From an uncultured Pantoea sp. (lineage in GTDB: Bacteria > Pseudomonadota > Gammaproteobacteria > Enterobacterales > Enterobacteriaceae), in assembly GCA_913778495.1 (NCBI GenBank), contig CAJYVD010000026.1, forward strand, positions 1-64,000: a stretch of DNA of 64,000 bases. Direction: 5' to 3'. The position numbers were made by a program, and so were the translations under genes. This document shows, in pieces, positions 13,234-23,054 of the stretch. The notes below the pieces were generated by a model. That model ran no database searches and was not told the origin of the DNA. It worked only from the letters and a program-made list of their open reading frames with translations. Within the stretch, counting starts at the first letter, position 1. Each line of letters begins with the position of its first letter.

Positions 13234-14472
13234 ATGTCTCCTCTTAACACAACGAAAACGGCCGTTACGCCAGCAAAAGCGATGGTTGCGGCCATCAGCG
13301 GCTACGCAATGGACGGCTTTGATCTGCTGATTCTCGGCTTTATGCTGCCGGCGATCAGCGTCTCGCTGATGCTCGACCCGTCTCAGGCCGGATCGCTGGT
13401 CACCTGGACGCTAATTGGCGCCGTGGTGGGCGGCATCGTGTTTGGCCAACTCAGCGACCGCTTTGGCCGTATTCGTATGCTCACCGTGACGATCCTGATG
13501 TTTTCCCTGTTTACCGGCCTGTGCGCGGTGGCGCAGGGATACTGGGATTTGCTGGCGTACCGGACGCTGGCGGGCATGGGCCTGGGCGGTGAATTTGGCA
13601 TCGGTATGGCGTTGATCGCGGAAGCCTGGCCGAAAGAGAAGCGCAACCGCGCCTCGGCGTGGGTGGGCATCGGCTGGCAGCTCGGCGTTCTGCTGGCGGC
13701 GTTTATTACGCCGCCGCTGCTGAACGTGATTGGCTGGCGCGGCATGTTTCTGGTTGGGCTGCTGCCCGCGCTGGTGTCGTTTCTGATTCGCCGCAGCATG
13801 GGCGAGCCGGAAGCGTTCACGCGCCACGTGCAGAGCGCGCCGCCGCTGTCGTTCCGCGCCCGTTTCCGGCTGCTGTGTGCCGATCGCGCCACCTGTAAAG
13901 CCAGCCTCGGCATTTTTATTCTCTGCTCGGTGCAGAACTTCGGCTACTACGGCCTGATGATCTGGATGCCGAGCTATCTCTCCTCGAATTTTGGCTTTAG
14001 CCTGACGAAATCGGGACTGTGGACCGCCGTTACCGTGGTAGGCATGACGTTTGGTATCTGGCTGTTTGGCCTGCTGGCTGACCGCTTTGCGCGCTGGAAG
14101 ATTTTTCTGCTGTACCAGTTTGGCGCGGTAGCGATGGTGGTGATCTACGCGCAGCTGCGCGATCCCACCGTGATGCTGTTTACCGGTGCGATCATGGGGA
14201 TGTTTGTGAACGGCATGATTGGCGGGTACGGCGCGCTCATTTCCGACACCTTCCCGCCGCAGGCACGCGCCACGGCGCAGAATGTGCTGTTTAATCTGGG
14301 GCGTGGCGTGGGCGGCTTCGGCCCGCTGGTCATCGGAATGCTGGCGAGCAGCATCTCGTTCAACGCCGCGATCACCTTACTGGCGCTGATCTACCTACTG
14401 GATATTGCCGCCACGCTGTTCCTGCTGCCGCGTAAACAGGGCAAAGATGATGCGCTGGGCGCGATTGGCTGA
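13234..14472 (+). CDS. MFS transporter, metabolite:H+ symporter type
   Basis: Twelve-segment major facilitator, 412 residues from ATG 13234 (the frame is open upstream to 13180 but that stretch is not membrane-protein-like). Membrane segment 1 contains AMDGFDLLILG, the DGxD signature seen in sialate/aromatic-acid/proline-betaine type symporters, and the loop 2-3 motif is GQLSDRFGRIRML; LAGMGLGGEFGIGMALIAE and EKRNRASAWVG are also typical. The substrate cannot be told from sequence. It lies alone between phoU and the convergent yieH, downstream of a weak ribosome site (CAGGTG). Confidence 0.85.
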   Translation: MSPLNTTKTAVTPAKAMVAAISGYAMDGFDLLILGFMLPAISVSLMLDPSQAGSLVTWTLIGAVVGGIVFGQLSDRFGRIRMLTVTILMFSLFTGLCAVAQGYWDLLAYRTLAGMGLGGEFGIGMALIAEAWPKEKRNRASAWVGIGWQLGVLLAAFITPPLLNVIGWRGMFLVGLLPALVSFLIRRSMGEPEAFTRHVQSAPPLSFRARFRLLCADRATCKASLGIFILCSVQNFGYYGLMIWMPSYLSSNFGFSLTKSGLWTAVTVVGMTFGIWLFGLLADRFARWKIFLLYQFGAVAMVVIYAQLRDPTVMLFTGAIMGMFVNGMIGGYGALISDTFPPQARATAQNVLFNLGRGVGGFGPLVIGMLASSISFNAAITLLALIYLLDIAATLFLLPRKQGKDDALGAIG

Positions 14473-14479
14473 AGCGTCC

Positions 14480-14510
14480 GGCTCGCCCTTAGCGGGCGAG
14501 CCCTTTATTT
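14480..14510. terminator. Terminator between the convergent MFS gene and yieH
   Basis: Stem GGCTCGCCC (14480-14488) / GGGCGAGCC (14494-14502) with a 5-base loop, followed by CTTTATTTC on the plus strand. The tail overlaps the end of yieH. Confidence 0.75.
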
Positions 14511-15167
14511 CAACAGGTTCCAGCCGCGCGCGCGCCACAAGGCGGGCAACTGGGCCATATCGTCGAAACGCGTCACCAGCGGATGATCCAATTCGGGATT
14601 GTGCGCGTCAGCGCAGTAGTAAAAGACGGCGATGCCGGCCGCGATCCCGGCGCGCGCGCCCGCTTCGGAATCGTCCACCAAAATGCACTTCTCAATCGGC
14701 ACCTGCATCTGCTCTGCGGCGTGGTACATCAGCTCGGGATCGGGTTTCCAGTGCAAAATGTCATACCCGCTAAACAGACGCCCCTCAAAGTAAGGCAGCA
14801 TGCCGGTTAACCCCAAAGAGTGTTGCATCTTTTTCACCGTGCCGTTTGAGACCACGCACATGGGCGTGCGTATCTGGCTCACCAACGCGTTGGCACCGGC
14901 GATCGGCTTAAGCTCACGATCAAACAGCCGCGCCACTTCGGCGCGATAGGCCGTTTCCACCTCTTCCAGCGGTAACTCGCGCTGATGCGCCGCCAGCACA
15001 TCACGCACGATGTCATACAGTTTGACCCCTTTGTACCGCTCAAACATCTCCTGCAACGAGAGCGTAATGCCATAGGTGGCAAAGGTATTGACGTAGGCTT
15101 GCGTACACAGCACTTCGCTGTCGACCAGCGTGCCATCGCAATCGAAAAACACACATTCAATGGACAT
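14505..15167 (-). CDS. yieH: HAD phosphatase YieH (6-phosphogluconate phosphatase type)
   Basis: Haloacid-dehalogenase phosphatase, 220 residues from ATG 15167, chosen because it has AAGGA upstream and aligns with the E. coli YieH start; the frame itself is open to 15239. Motif I FFDCDGTLVDSE holds the nucleophile Asp, motif II is MCVVSNGTVKKMQ, motif III HWKPDPE and motif IV CILVDDSEAG. E. coli YieH hydrolyses 6-phosphogluconate in vitro. Divergent from adeP, as in E. coli. Confidence 0.93.
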   Translation of the reverse strand: MSIECVFFDCDGTLVDSEVLCTQAYVNTFATYGITLSLQEMFERYKGVKLYDIVRDVLAAHQRELPLEEVETAYRAEVARLFDRELKPIAGANALVSQIRTPMCVVSNGTVKKMQHSLGLTGMLPYFEGRLFSGYDILHWKPDPELMYHAAEQMQVPIEKCILVDDSEAGARAGIAAGIAVFYYCADAHNPELDHPLVTRFDDMAQLPALWRARGWNLLK

Positions 15168-15233
15168 CGCACAGCATCCTTTTAATAAACAATGATCTGA
15201 CACTCTAGCGCACTGAGCGCAGAAAGCGACCCC

Positions 15234-15249
15234 AGGCAACCGGTTGCGA
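15234..15249 (+). promoter_or_regulatory. PurR-box candidate in the yieH-adeP divergent region
   Basis: AGGCAACCGGTTGCGA matches the purine repressor consensus ANGCAANCGNTTNCNT at every defined base except the last, and its core GCAACCGGTTGC is a perfect palindrome. It lies 70 bp upstream of the adenine permease adeP, whose E. coli counterpart is a proposed PurR target. Regulation is inferred from the match. Confidence 0.7.
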
Positions 15250-15318
15250 AAATTCCGTGTTTTGCCGCGCCAAACTCTATAGGATACGCGGCGATAAATT
15301 TTTCAGCGGAACAGCGAA

Positions 15319-16632
15319 ATGACCAATCCCGGCTTATTACAGCGCCTTTTCAAACTGCAGGAACACGGCACCACCGCACGCACAGAAGTGATTGCGGGCT
15401 TCACGACGTTTCTGACCATGGTGTACATCGTTTTTGTTAACCCGCAGATTCTCGGTGCGGCAGGCATGGATACGCGCGCGGTGTTTGTCACCACCTGTTT
15501 GATTGCCGCTTTTGGCAGCATTCTTATGGGGCTGGTGGCCAATTTACCGGTGGCACTGGCACCGGCAATGGGATTGAACGCCTTCTTTGCTTTTGTGGTG
15601 GTGGGCGCGATGGGCTATTCGTGGCAGATTGGCATGGGCGCGATTTTTTGGGGCGCGCTGGGACTGCTGTTGCTCACGCTGCTGCGCGTCCGCTACTGGA
15701 TGATCGCCAATATTCCTCTCAGCCTGCGCGTGGGGATCACTGCCGGGATTGGGCTGTTTATCGCCCTGATGGGGCTGAAAAATGCCGGTATTATTGTCGC
15801 GAATGCCGACACCCTCGTGACCATCGGTAATCTGACCTCGCACAGCGTACTGCTGGGCGCGCTAGGGTTCTTTATCATCGCGATCCTGGCTTCACGCAAT
15901 ATTCATGCGGCGGTACTGGTTTCGATCGTGATCACCACCGGCATCGGCTTATTGCTTGGTGATGTGACCTTCAATGGCGTGTTCGCCTCACCGCCTGCGA
16001 TCGGTTCGGTGGTGGGCCAGGTGGATATCAAAGGCGCCTTCAATATCGGCATGGCAGGCGTGATCTTCTCGTTTATGCTGGTCAACCTGTTTGACTCCTC
16101 CGGCACGCTGATTGGCGTCACGGATAAAGCGGGTCTGACCGATGAGAAAGGCACGTTTCCGCGTATGCAGCAGGCGCTGTACGTGGACAGCATCAGCTCG
16201 GTCACCGGGTCGCTGGTCGGAACCTCTTCCGTCACCGCCTACATTGAGAGCTCTTCTGGCGTGGCGATCGGCGGGCGCACCGGCTTGATGGCGGTGGTCA
16301 CGGGCGTGCTGTTTCTGCTGGTGATGTTCCTGTCGCCGCTGGCCGCGATGGTGCCAGGCTATGCGGCGGCCGGTGCGCTGATCTACGTTGGCGTACTGAT
16401 GACCGCCTCGTTATCGCGCGTGCGCTGGGACGATCTCACCGAGTCGGTTCCGGCCTTTGTGACGGCGGCGATGATGCCGTTCAGCTTCTCCATCACCGAA
16501 GGCATTGCCTTGGGCTTTATTGCCTACTGCGTCATGAAACTCGGGACCGGACGCTGGCGTGAAATCAGCCCATGCGTGGTGGTAGTGGCGCTGCTGTTTG
16601 TGCTGAAAATCGCGTTTATCGACGCACACTAA
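15319..16632 (+). CDS. adeP: Adenine permease AdeP (YieG), NCS2/AzgA family
   Basis: Inner-membrane purine:H+ symporter; the E. coli protein is a high-affinity adenine transporter. 437 residues with the family segments RTEVIAGFTTFLTMVYIVFVNP, ALAPAMGLNAFFAF and the central NLFDSSGTLIGVTDKAGL, all nearly identical to E. coli AdeP. An AGCGGAAC ribosome site lies upstream. Its 3' end overlaps the convergent yieE by 17 bp. Confidence 0.95.
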   Translation: MTNPGLLQRLFKLQEHGTTARTEVIAGFTTFLTMVYIVFVNPQILGAAGMDTRAVFVTTCLIAAFGSILMGLVANLPVALAPAMGLNAFFAFVVVGAMGYSWQIGMGAIFWGALGLLLLTLLRVRYWMIANIPLSLRVGITAGIGLFIALMGLKNAGIIVANADTLVTIGNLTSHSVLLGALGFFIIAILASRNIHAAVLVSIVITTGIGLLLGDVTFNGVFASPPAIGSVVGQVDIKGAFNIGMAGVIFSFMLVNLFDSSGTLIGVTDKAGLTDEKGTFPRMQQALYVDSISSVTGSLVGTSSVTAYIESSSGVAIGGRTGLMAVVTGVLFLLVMFLSPLAAMVPGYAAAGALIYVGVLMTASLSRVRWDDLTESVPAFVTAAMMPFSFSITEGIALGFIAYCVMKLGTGRWREISPCVVVVALLFVLKIAFIDAH

Positions 16633-17392
16633 GGGCGATGCTGAAGTCCGCCGGGCGACAGGGCGCGGCGGACGGCGCCGTGACCAAACTGGTGAGGCGC
16701 AGCGAGCGCGGACCCAGATTAGGTTTGCTCATCTCCACATCGTGCAGCGGCTGCCACTGCTGCTGCGCATCAATTTCCCACAGGCTTAACCGCTCCACGC
16801 TGGGCGAGAGGGCGCACGACCACACCAGCGTCGGCTCGGCATCACACACCGCTTGAATATCCGGTAACACGCTGGAGCGCAGGCGGCCGGCTGCGGGATG
16901 CAGCTGCAAGGTGTTGTGCTGAGCGTCATCGGTTAATTTCAGGATACTTTGGCGCAGCGTCCAGAGCTGCGTCACCGCTTCCATAAAATCTTGCTGCGCG
17001 TTGATCCACGCTTTCTCGCCGGAGGAGAGGTCCTGCGTCAACGCATCCTGCGTCTGGCGACTGTGGGCGCGTACGATCTCCATATCTAATCCCGCGCAGC
17101 CGCCTTCGTCCGCCAGCAGAACGCCGACGGTGTTGCCGGCATAGGCGATGCTGAAATCAGGCAGTTGCGTATCGATAAAGCGCGGGCGCCCACTGGGGCC
17201 GGTGGTCAATGCGGGAAGATCGTGGATACCGTAAATACGCTGCATAAGCTGCGCCAGCAGCTGGCGCGCAATAAGAAACCGTTCGCGCCGCTTTTCCGGC
17301 AGCGCGTGGGCGCGGTTGAGCACATCCTGTGGTAAGCGCTGTACTGTGCTGAAAAGGGCATTGCCCGTACAACGTACAAAATGACTAGCCAT
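16616..17392 (-). CDS. yieE: YieE, degenerate 4'-phosphopantetheinyl transferase-like protein
   Basis: 258 residues from ATG 17392 (GGAG 8 bases upstream; matches the E. coli YieE start MATHFAR). The fold is that of Sfp-type phosphopantetheinyl transferases, which load CoA-derived arms onto carrier proteins. CGLDMEIVR-like sequence (GCAGLDMEIVR) retains the D-x-E metal ligands, but the second motif, normally W-x-x-K-E-x-x-x-K, reads WTLRQSILKLTDD, so the catalytic Glu is Gln. E. coli YieE has Arg there, suggesting the whole subfamily is catalytically altered. Function unknown. Convergent with adeP, overlapping its end. Confidence 0.85.
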   Translation of the reverse strand: MASHFVRCTGNALFSTVQRLPQDVLNRAHALPEKRRERFLIARQLLAQLMQRIYGIHDLPALTTGPSGRPRFIDTQLPDFSIAYAGNTVGVLLADEGGCAGLDMEIVRAHSRQTQDALTQDLSSGEKAWINAQQDFMEAVTQLWTLRQSILKLTDDAQHNTLQLHPAAGRLRSSVLPDIQAVCDAEPTLVWSCALSPSVERLSLWEIDAQQQWQPLHDVEMSKPNLGPRSLRLTSLVTAPSAAPCRPADFSIALSVRR

Positions 17393-17454
17393 CTGTCGCT
17401 CCATGAAAATGGTCAGATAATCATCAGGCGTATTGTAGGAATTTTCTCATGAGT

Positions 17455-17523
17455 TTGCATCTGGCGTTATCATCAAGCGCGTAAATTCAGATAACGCTGA
17501 ACGCGACGCGCCAGATAATGCAA
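17455..17523. repeat. Interrupted inverted repeat in the yieE-flavin reductase divergent region
   Basis: TTGCAT-CTGG-CGTTATC (17455-17471) is matched on the other side by GATAACG (17490-17496), CCAG (17511-17514) and ATGCAA (17518-17523), giving a nested but interrupted dyad. It sits between two divergent genes and could contain operators for either. The remaining bases to 17661 show no gene. Confidence 0.35.
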
Positions 17524-17661
17524 GCATATGGCCGTTGAAAAGGTGCCGAATAACGTGATGTGGTGTAGGATTTGCACAAGTAAACAGCACGTTGACGTGC
17601 GCAATTTCATTCACCCTACGCCGCACGCGCTTTTCGCCGTACAGGCTCGCCGGAGTTTTTT

Positions 17662-18174
17662 ATGTCAGTTACGCCATCTACTCACCCGGAATCGATCACT
17701 CTGGATGAATTTCGTCACGGTATGCGTCGCCTGAGCGCGGGCGTGTCGCTGGTGACTACCGCGCTGGGCGAGGAGAGAGTCGGTCTGATCGCCACCTCGG
17801 TGAGTTCGTTGGCCGCGGAGCCGCCGAGTCTACTGGTGTGCGTCAATCGCAGCGCGTCCAGTCATGACGTCATTATCAATGCGGGACACTTTGCCGTTAA
17901 CGTCTTGCGCGAGCATCACAGCGATCTCTGTGCGCAGTTTAGCCAATCAGCCCGACGCGCCGAACGTTTCCAGCAAGGTGAATGGCAGACGCTGCAAACG
18001 GGTGCGCCAATATTAGCGGATGCGCTGGTGAGCTTTGATTGTCATCTGGAGAAGGTGGCGGAGTGGCATACGCACAGCGTGCTGATGGCGCGCATTGTGG
18101 GGATTGCGCTGCCGGGTGAAGCCGCAGCGCCGATGATCTATTTCAACAGTGGTTTTCACCGCTTGGGTGAATAA
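17662..18174 (+). CDS. Flavin reductase (RutF/HpaC-like), NAD(P)H:FMN oxidoreductase domain
   Basis: 170-residue protein of the flavin reductase-like domain family that supplies reduced FMN to two-component monooxygenases. Recognisable parts are FRHGMRRLSAGVSLVTT, GLIATSVSSLAAEPPSLLVCVN, the HFAVNVL strand and LVSFDCHLEK. It resembles RutF of the pyrimidine-degradation operon, but no rutA-like monooxygenase is nearby. GGAG precedes the ATG at 17662. It is convergent with rutE; a second rut-type gene so close is notable. Confidence 0.85.
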   Translation: MSVTPSTHPESITLDEFRHGMRRLSAGVSLVTTALGEERVGLIATSVSSLAAEPPSLLVCVNRSASSHDVIINAGHFAVNVLREHHSDLCAQFSQSARRAERFQQGEWQTLQTGAPILADALVSFDCHLEKVAEWHTHSVLMARIVGIALPGEAAAPMIYFNSGFHRLGE

Positions 18175-18189
18175 CGCTTTTTGATTGAT

Positions 18190-18212
18190 GGCGCCAGATC
18201 CGCTCTGGCGCC
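18190..18212. terminator. Hairpin between convergent flavin reductase gene and rutE
   Basis: Perfect 9-bp stem GGCGCCAGA / TCTGGCGCC with a TCCGC loop, midway between two convergent stops. No strong T-tract on either strand. Confidence 0.55.
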
Positions 18213-18219
18213 TCGGACC

Positions 18220-18810
18220 TCAGGCAAATTTGCTTGCCTGGTCAAACGACAGACGCGGTAGCCGCGGATGCAGCTTGCTCTCCTCGCCATAGCCCAGATT
18301 AATCAAGACGTTAACCTGCCATTTGTTTTCACTGAAGAACGCCGCGTTGACCTTAGCGGGATCAAAGCCGGACATCGGGCCGGCGTCCAGCCCCAACGCG
18401 CGCGCCGCCATAATCAGATAGCCCGCCTGCAGGCTGCTGTTACGAAACGCCGTCTCTTTTGTCAATTCGGGACTGCTGGTAAACCAGCTGCGGGCGTCCC
18501 CAAAGGGAAACAGCGTGGGCAGCGCTTCATAAAACGTTGGGTCCCAGGCGACGATGACCGTGACCGGCGCGGACAGGGTTTTGTCGACGTTGCCTGAAGA
18601 GAGGGCCGGTTTGAGCTTCTCTTTGCCTTCCTGCGAGGTGACAAAAACAAAACGGCCCGGTGAGCAGTTTGCCGACGTGGGGCCGAGGGCGGTCAGCTGA
18701 TAAAGCTGCGCCAGCAGATCCCGTGAGACCGGTTTGTCTTGCCAGTGGCTGTGGGTGCGGGCGTCATTAAACAGCGCATTCAGCGCCGCGCTGTCGAGCG
18801 GTGTACTCAT
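18220..18810 (-). CDS. rutE: RutE-type nitroreductase (malonic semialdehyde reductase)
   Basis: FMN-dependent nitroreductase-family enzyme; E. coli RutE reduces malonic semialdehyde to 3-hydroxypropionate at the end of pyrimidine breakdown. 196 residues from ATG 18810, which has GGAGAAGGAC directly upstream. [45 protein letters not shown] and [11 protein letters not shown] match E. coli RutE closely. The rest of the rut operon is not in the window, so the substrate may differ or the protein may act as a general aldehyde or enone reductase. Confidence 0.88.
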   Translation of the reverse strand: MSTPLDSAALNALFNDARTHSHWQDKPVSRDLLAQLYQLTALGPTSANCSPGRFVFVTSQEGKEKLKPALSSGNVDKTLSAPVTVIVAWDPTFYEALPTLFPFGDARSWFTSSPELTKETAFRNSSLQAGYLIMAARALGLDAGPMSGFDPAKVNAAFFSENKWQVNVLINLGYGEESKLHPRLPRLSFDQASKFA

Positions 18811-18975
18811 GTCCTTCTCCTGTCTGGCGACGATATCCGCCTGATTCTTTTGCATAAGTCGTGACGAGCGCCGAAGCGCTTTCGCCTCGACGCTCCACCG
18901 TTATACTGCAAACACGAGAGGGCGCAAAATAACAAAGATGCATGTTTCCCGCCGCAATGCGCGGCGGGGACGGGA

Positions 18976-20340
18976 CTATTTCCCGATACAGAAACTGGAG
19001 AAAATCCGGCCCAGCAGATCGTCTGAGGTGAACTCGCCGGTGATTTCGCTAAGCGCTTGCTGCGCCAGGCGCAGCTCTTCCGCCAGCAGTTCGCCCGCCC
19101 ATGCGCCGAGCAGCTGTGATTTACCCTGTTCTAAATGGGTGGCGGCAAGCTCCAGCGCCTGAAGGTGGCGGCGGCGCGCCAGGAAGCCGCCTTCCATATT
19201 GCCGGAGAAGCCCATGCTTTGTTTTAGGTGGTCGCGCAGCGTCTCCACGCCCTCACCGGTACGCGCCGAAAGCCGAAGAAGTGAGTGGCCATTTACTTCG
19301 GTTAAGCCGAGGGTTTCGCCTGTCATATCCGCTTTATTACGCACTACGGTGATGGGCAGTTCGCGCGGCAGTCGCGCCACGAAATCAGGCCAGATATCGG
19401 CGGCTTCCGTGGCGGCGGTGGTGGTGCCGTCCACCATAAACAGCACGCGATCGGCCTGCTCGATCTCTTGCCACGCGCGCTCAATGCCGATGCGTTCCAC
19501 TTCATCACTGGCTTCACGCAGGCCAGCGGTATCAATAATGTGCAGCGGCATGCCATCAATGTGGATATGCTCACGCAGCACATCGCGCGTAGTGCCTGCG
19601 ATATCCGTGACAATCGCTGCTTCACGCCCTGCCAACGCGTTCAACAGGCTGGATTTGCCCGCGTTTGGACGGCCGGCAATCACCACTTTCATCCCTTCGC
19701 GCAGTAGGCTGCCCTGACGCGCTTCCGCCCTGACGTGATTCAGGTCGCCGATCACCGCATTAAGCTGCGCTTCGATTTTGCCGTCCGAGAGGAAGTCAAT
19801 CTCTTCATCAGGGAAGTCAATCGCCGCTTCCACATAGATGCGCAGGTGAGTAAGTGCTTCCACAAGTGTATTGATGCGCAGTGAAAAAGCGCCCTGCAGC
19901 GAGTTGACGGCCGAGCGCGCCGCCTGCTCTGAGCTGGCATCAATCAGGTCGGCGATGGCTTCCGCCTGCGCCAGATCCAATTTGTCGTTAAGGAAGGCGC
20001 GTTCCGAAAATTCACCCGGTTGGGCGATGCGTACGCCTGGCAGCGCCACGATGCGCTTCAGCAGAAGATCGAGAATCACCGGGCCGCCGTGACCTTGCAG
20101 CTCCAGCACATCTTCGCCGGTGAAAGAGTTGGGGCCGGGGAACCACAGCGCGATGCCCTGATCCAGCACGCTGCCTTCCGCATCGTTGAACGGCAGATAG
20201 TCGGCATAGCGCGGCTTCGGCACTTTACCCAATACCGCCTGCGCGACGTCTGCCGCGCGGGCACCGGAAATTCGCAGAATGCCCACGCCGCCGCGGCCGG
20301 GGGGCGTAGCTTGGGCAACGATCGTGTCGCTGTGGCTCAT
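18976..20340 (-). CDS. mnmE: tRNA modification GTPase MnmE
   Basis: With MnmG it forms the cmnm5 group on wobble U34 of several tRNAs. 454 residues from ATG 20340 (as in E. coli; the frame is open to 20379). N-terminal folate-binding domain ([17 protein letters not shown]), a helical domain, and an inserted G domain with [21 protein letters not shown] and NKAD motifs. It ends CIGK, carrying the functional Cys four residues from the end. It lies downstream of yidC with a terminator between them. Confidence 0.98.
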   Translation of the reverse strand: MSHSDTIVAQATPPGRGGVGILRISGARAADVAQAVLGKVPKPRYADYLPFNDAEGSVLDQGIALWFPGPNSFTGEDVLELQGHGGPVILDLLLKRIVALPGVRIAQPGEFSERAFLNDKLDLAQAEAIADLIDASSEQAARSAVNSLQGAFSLRINTLVEALTHLRIYVEAAIDFPDEEIDFLSDGKIEAQLNAVIGDLNHVRAEARQGSLLREGMKVVIAGRPNAGKSSLLNALAGREAAIVTDIAGTTRDVLREHIHIDGMPLHIIDTAGLREASDEVERIGIERAWQEIEQADRVLFMVDGTTTAATEAADIWPDFVARLPRELPITVVRNKADMTGETLGLTEVNGHSLLRLSARTGEGVETLRDHLKQSMGFSGNMEGGFLARRRHLQALELAATHLEQGKSQLLGAWAGELLAEELRLAQQALSEITGEFTSDDLLGRIFSSFCIGK

Positions 20341-20361
20341 GGTGTGGTTCTCTATTACGTG

Positions 20362-20390
20362 AAAAAAAAGGGGCGACATAAATGTCGCCC
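20362..20390 (-). terminator. Rho-independent terminator after yidC
   Basis: On the minus strand GGGCGACA-TTTA-TGTCGCCC is followed by C and eight T residues (plus-strand A run 20362-20369). It ends the rpmH-rnpA-yidD-yidC unit upstream of mnmE. Confidence 0.92.
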
Positions 20391-20422
20391 TTGATTATAC
20401 GTCCTGCAGCGTGATGCGGGCG

Positions 20423-22069
20423 TTATGCTTTCTTCTTCTCTCGGCTGTGCAGACCGCGTTTTTCCAGGCCGCGATAAATCAGCTGCTGCTGGAGAATGGT
20501 CACCAGGTTGCTGACGATGTAGTACAGCACCAGACCAGACGGGAACCACAGGAAGAATACGGTAAAGATAACCGGCATGTAGGTCATGATCTTCTGCTGC
20601 ATCGGATCGGTCACGGTGGTCGGTGACATCTTCTGAATGAAGAACATGGTGATGCCCATGATCACCGGCAGGATGTAGTACGGGTCCTGCGCAGAAAGAT
20701 CGTGGATCCACAGGATAAACGGCGCATGGCGCAGTTCAACCGAGCCTGACAGCATGTAGTACAGCGCCAGGAAGATAGGCATCTGAATAACCAGTGGCAG
20801 GCAGCCGCCCAGCGGGTTGACCTTTTCCGCTTTGTACAGCGCCATCATCTCCTGGCTCATCTTCTGCTTGTCATCACCCAGACGTTCACGCATCGCCTGA
20901 ATTTTTGGCTGCAGCATGCGCATTTTGGCCATCGAGGTGTACTGCGCTTTGGTCAGCGGGTACATGATGCCGCGCACGATGAAGGTGATCACGATAATGG
21001 AGAAGCCCCAGTTACCGATGAAGCTGTGCAGGAATTTCAGCAGCTTAAACAGCGGCTGAGAGATAAACCACAGCCAGCCGTAGTCCACGGTCAGGTCGAG
21101 GTGAGGCGCGATAGCCGCCATCTTGTCCTGAATTTCTGGGCCAACCCACAGCGTCGCGCCGAGGTTTTGCTGAGCGCCCGCAGCAATGCTGACCGGGGCA
21201 GATTTGTAGCCAATTGCCGCCACACCGTTACCGAGGTTGCTGGTGTACAGCGTGTTGTTGCCCTGCGTGCGCGGTACCCACGCCGTCGCGAAGTACTGCT
21301 GCAGCATCGCCACCCAGCCGTTACTGGTGGTGGTGTTCAGGTTCTCGTTATCCGCGATGGTATCGAATTTATACTTCTCATATTTTGCCTCGCTGGTGGA
21401 GTAAGCGGCACCACGGAAGGTGTGCAGGGCAAAATTGTTGCTGCCGGTGTCACGGTGCTTAGGCAGATCGATGGTCTGCTTCAGCTGGCCGAACATGGCG
21501 ACTTCCAGCGGCTGCGAAGAGGCGTTGTTAATGTTGTAGTCAACGTTTACCGCAAACTCGCCGCGCTTGAACACGAAGGTTTTGGTGTAAACCACGCCGT
21601 TTTCACCGCTCCAGGTCAGCGGTACACGCAGTTCGCTCTGGCCATCGGCCATCTCGAAGTGATCCTGAGCGGTGGTATAGAGCGGGCGTGCGCCATTATT
21701 CGGGTTATCCGGGCCGTTACGACCGGTTAAGCCGCTCTGCGCCTGGTAAACGAACGCCGGCGTGGTTTCCAGCAGTTGGAACGGTGCGTCAGAACCCAGC
21801 TTGTCCGGGTAGGTCAGCAGCTGTGCCTGTTCAATATCGCCACCGCGCGTATTGATGTTGAGTGACAGGACATCTGTCTTAACGGTGATCGTTTTGCCCT
21901 GGCCGCTGGCCGGCACGCCGGAAGTGGCGGCATCACCCGCTGTGCTGCTTGTGTTCTGCGTGGTCTGAGTTTGCTGTGGCTGCGGAGCGTGGTCCGTCTG
22001 CCAGGCTTGCCAGATCATAAAAGACACGAACAGAAAAGCGATGAGAAAGAGATTGCGTTGCGAATCCAT
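20423..22069 (-). CDS. yidC: Membrane protein insertase YidC
   Basis: Inserts and folds inner-membrane proteins alone or with SecYEG. 548 residues, equal to E. coli. An N-terminal membrane segment ([18 protein letters not shown]) is followed by a large periplasmic beta domain, then five membrane segments from about residue 350 including [16 protein letters not shown] and the conserved Arg of the hydrophilic groove. Ends in a basic tail (REKKKA). Two bases separate it from yidD. Confidence 0.98.
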   Translation of the reverse strand: MDSQRNLFLIAFLFVSFMIWQAWQTDHAPQPQQTQTTQNTSSTAGDAATSGVPASGQGKTITVKTDVLSLNINTRGGDIEQAQLLTYPDKLGSDAPFQLLETTPAFVYQAQSGLTGRNGPDNPNNGARPLYTTAQDHFEMADGQSELRVPLTWSGENGVVYTKTFVFKRGEFAVNVDYNINNASSQPLEVAMFGQLKQTIDLPKHRDTGSNNFALHTFRGAAYSTSEAKYEKYKFDTIADNENLNTTTSNGWVAMLQQYFATAWVPRTQGNNTLYTSNLGNGVAAIGYKSAPVSIAAGAQQNLGATLWVGPEIQDKMAAIAPHLDLTVDYGWLWFISQPLFKLLKFLHSFIGNWGFSIIVITFIVRGIMYPLTKAQYTSMAKMRMLQPKIQAMRERLGDDKQKMSQEMMALYKAEKVNPLGGCLPLVIQMPIFLALYYMLSGSVELRHAPFILWIHDLSAQDPYYILPVIMGITMFFIQKMSPTTVTDPMQQKIMTYMPVIFTVFFLWFPSGLVLYYIVSNLVTILQQQLIYRGLEKRGLHSREKKKA

Positions 22070-22071
22070 CG

Positions 22072-22329
22072 TTAATGTTCTCTGGTATCAAAGGTTTTTG
22101 GCGGCACAGGATCGTCGCCACCCGGGTTCAAGGGGTGGCATTTTAATACGCGTTTTAACGTCAACCAACTGCCTTTTATGATGCCAAAGCGGCGTAAGGC
22201 CTCAATCCCATACTGCGAACAGGAGGGATGGAACCGGCAATGGGGTCCCAGCAGTGGGCTGATGACGCGCTGATAAACGCGTATCAAGGCGATCAGGAGC
22301 CGCGCGCCAGGCGACAGTGACGACGCCAT
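22072..22329 (-). CDS. yidD: Membrane protein insertion efficiency factor YidD
   Basis: Small membrane-associated protein helping YidC-dependent insertion. 85 residues with an amphipathic N-terminus and the conserved [19 protein letters not shown] segment with Cys residues and [14 protein letters not shown] near the end. Overlaps the rnpA 3' end by 37 bp, as is usual for this gene pair. Confidence 0.95.
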   Translation of the reverse strand: MASSLSPGARLLIALIRVYQRVISPLLGPHCRFHPSCSQYGIEALRRFGIIKGSWLTLKRVLKCHPLNPGGDDPVPPKTFDTREH

Positions 22330-22652
22330 AATTTCTCCAACGCTTCCGTCAGCGCACGGTTATCAAGGTCGGCAATCCCTTTTTTCGCCACGATCACAAA
22401 ATCCATCGCCGGCAGTTCGTGTTGACGAAGACGAAAGCTTTCGCGGGTCAATCGCTTGATCCGGTTGCGTTCATGCGCGCGTTTCACATGCTTTTTGGCG
22501 ACGGTAAGACCGATGCGGGGATGCCCCAGCGAATTTAGGCGGCCGAGGATGGTGATTTGCGGCGTGCCTGCCCGAAGAGGTTGCTGGAAGACGAAAGTGA
22601 AATGAGCGGGAGTTAACAAGCGTAACTCCCTGGGAAATGCGAGCTTAACCAC
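22293..22652 (-). CDS. rnpA: Ribonuclease P protein component
   Basis: Basic protein subunit that binds the RNase P RNA and helps cleave 5' leaders of pre-tRNAs. 119 residues with the family signature [13 protein letters not shown] (residues near 62-74). It begins 15 bp after the rpmH stop. Confidence 0.97.
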   Translation of the reverse strand: MVKLAFPRELRLLTPAHFTFVFQQPLRAGTPQITILGRLNSLGHPRIGLTVAKKHVKRAHERNRIKRLTRESFRLRQHELPAMDFVIVAKKGIADLDNRALTEALEKLWRRHCRLARGS

Positions 22653-22667
22653 GAGGGTTAGCTTTTA

Positions 22668-22820
<153 letters not shown>

Positions 22821-22906
22821 CTAAACTTGAAAAATTTCACTGGGTGACGCGTTTTCTGGCCAGTAAAAGGACCGACGCCTCAATGTGTCTTTAATAAAGA
22901 GGCGGG

Positions 22907-22935
22907 ATTGTAATAATTGTACAGTCCGGAGTCAA
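22907..22935 (-). promoter_or_regulatory. Sigma70 promoter for rpmH
   Basis: On the minus strand TTGACT (22935-22930) and TACAAT (22912-22907) are separated by 17 bases, close to consensus. Transcription would start near 22900, giving a leader of about 90 bases before rpmH. Confidence 0.82.
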
Positions 22936-23054
22936 TTTACTTCGCTTGCCGCAGTGCCTGGAAAACCCGGATACAGCCCACTTATTCCGGGCATCAAGAC
23001 CCTACGAGCCTATGCCGGGTGGAGAATTATACGGGCAATAAAGGAAAGCGCAAG

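Noticed and set aside
22830-22903. Possible terminator hairpin (CGCCTC / GAGGCG) upstream of rpmH
   Set aside because: The loop is 17 bases and it lies inside the rpmH leader; without folding it is better treated as part of that leader.
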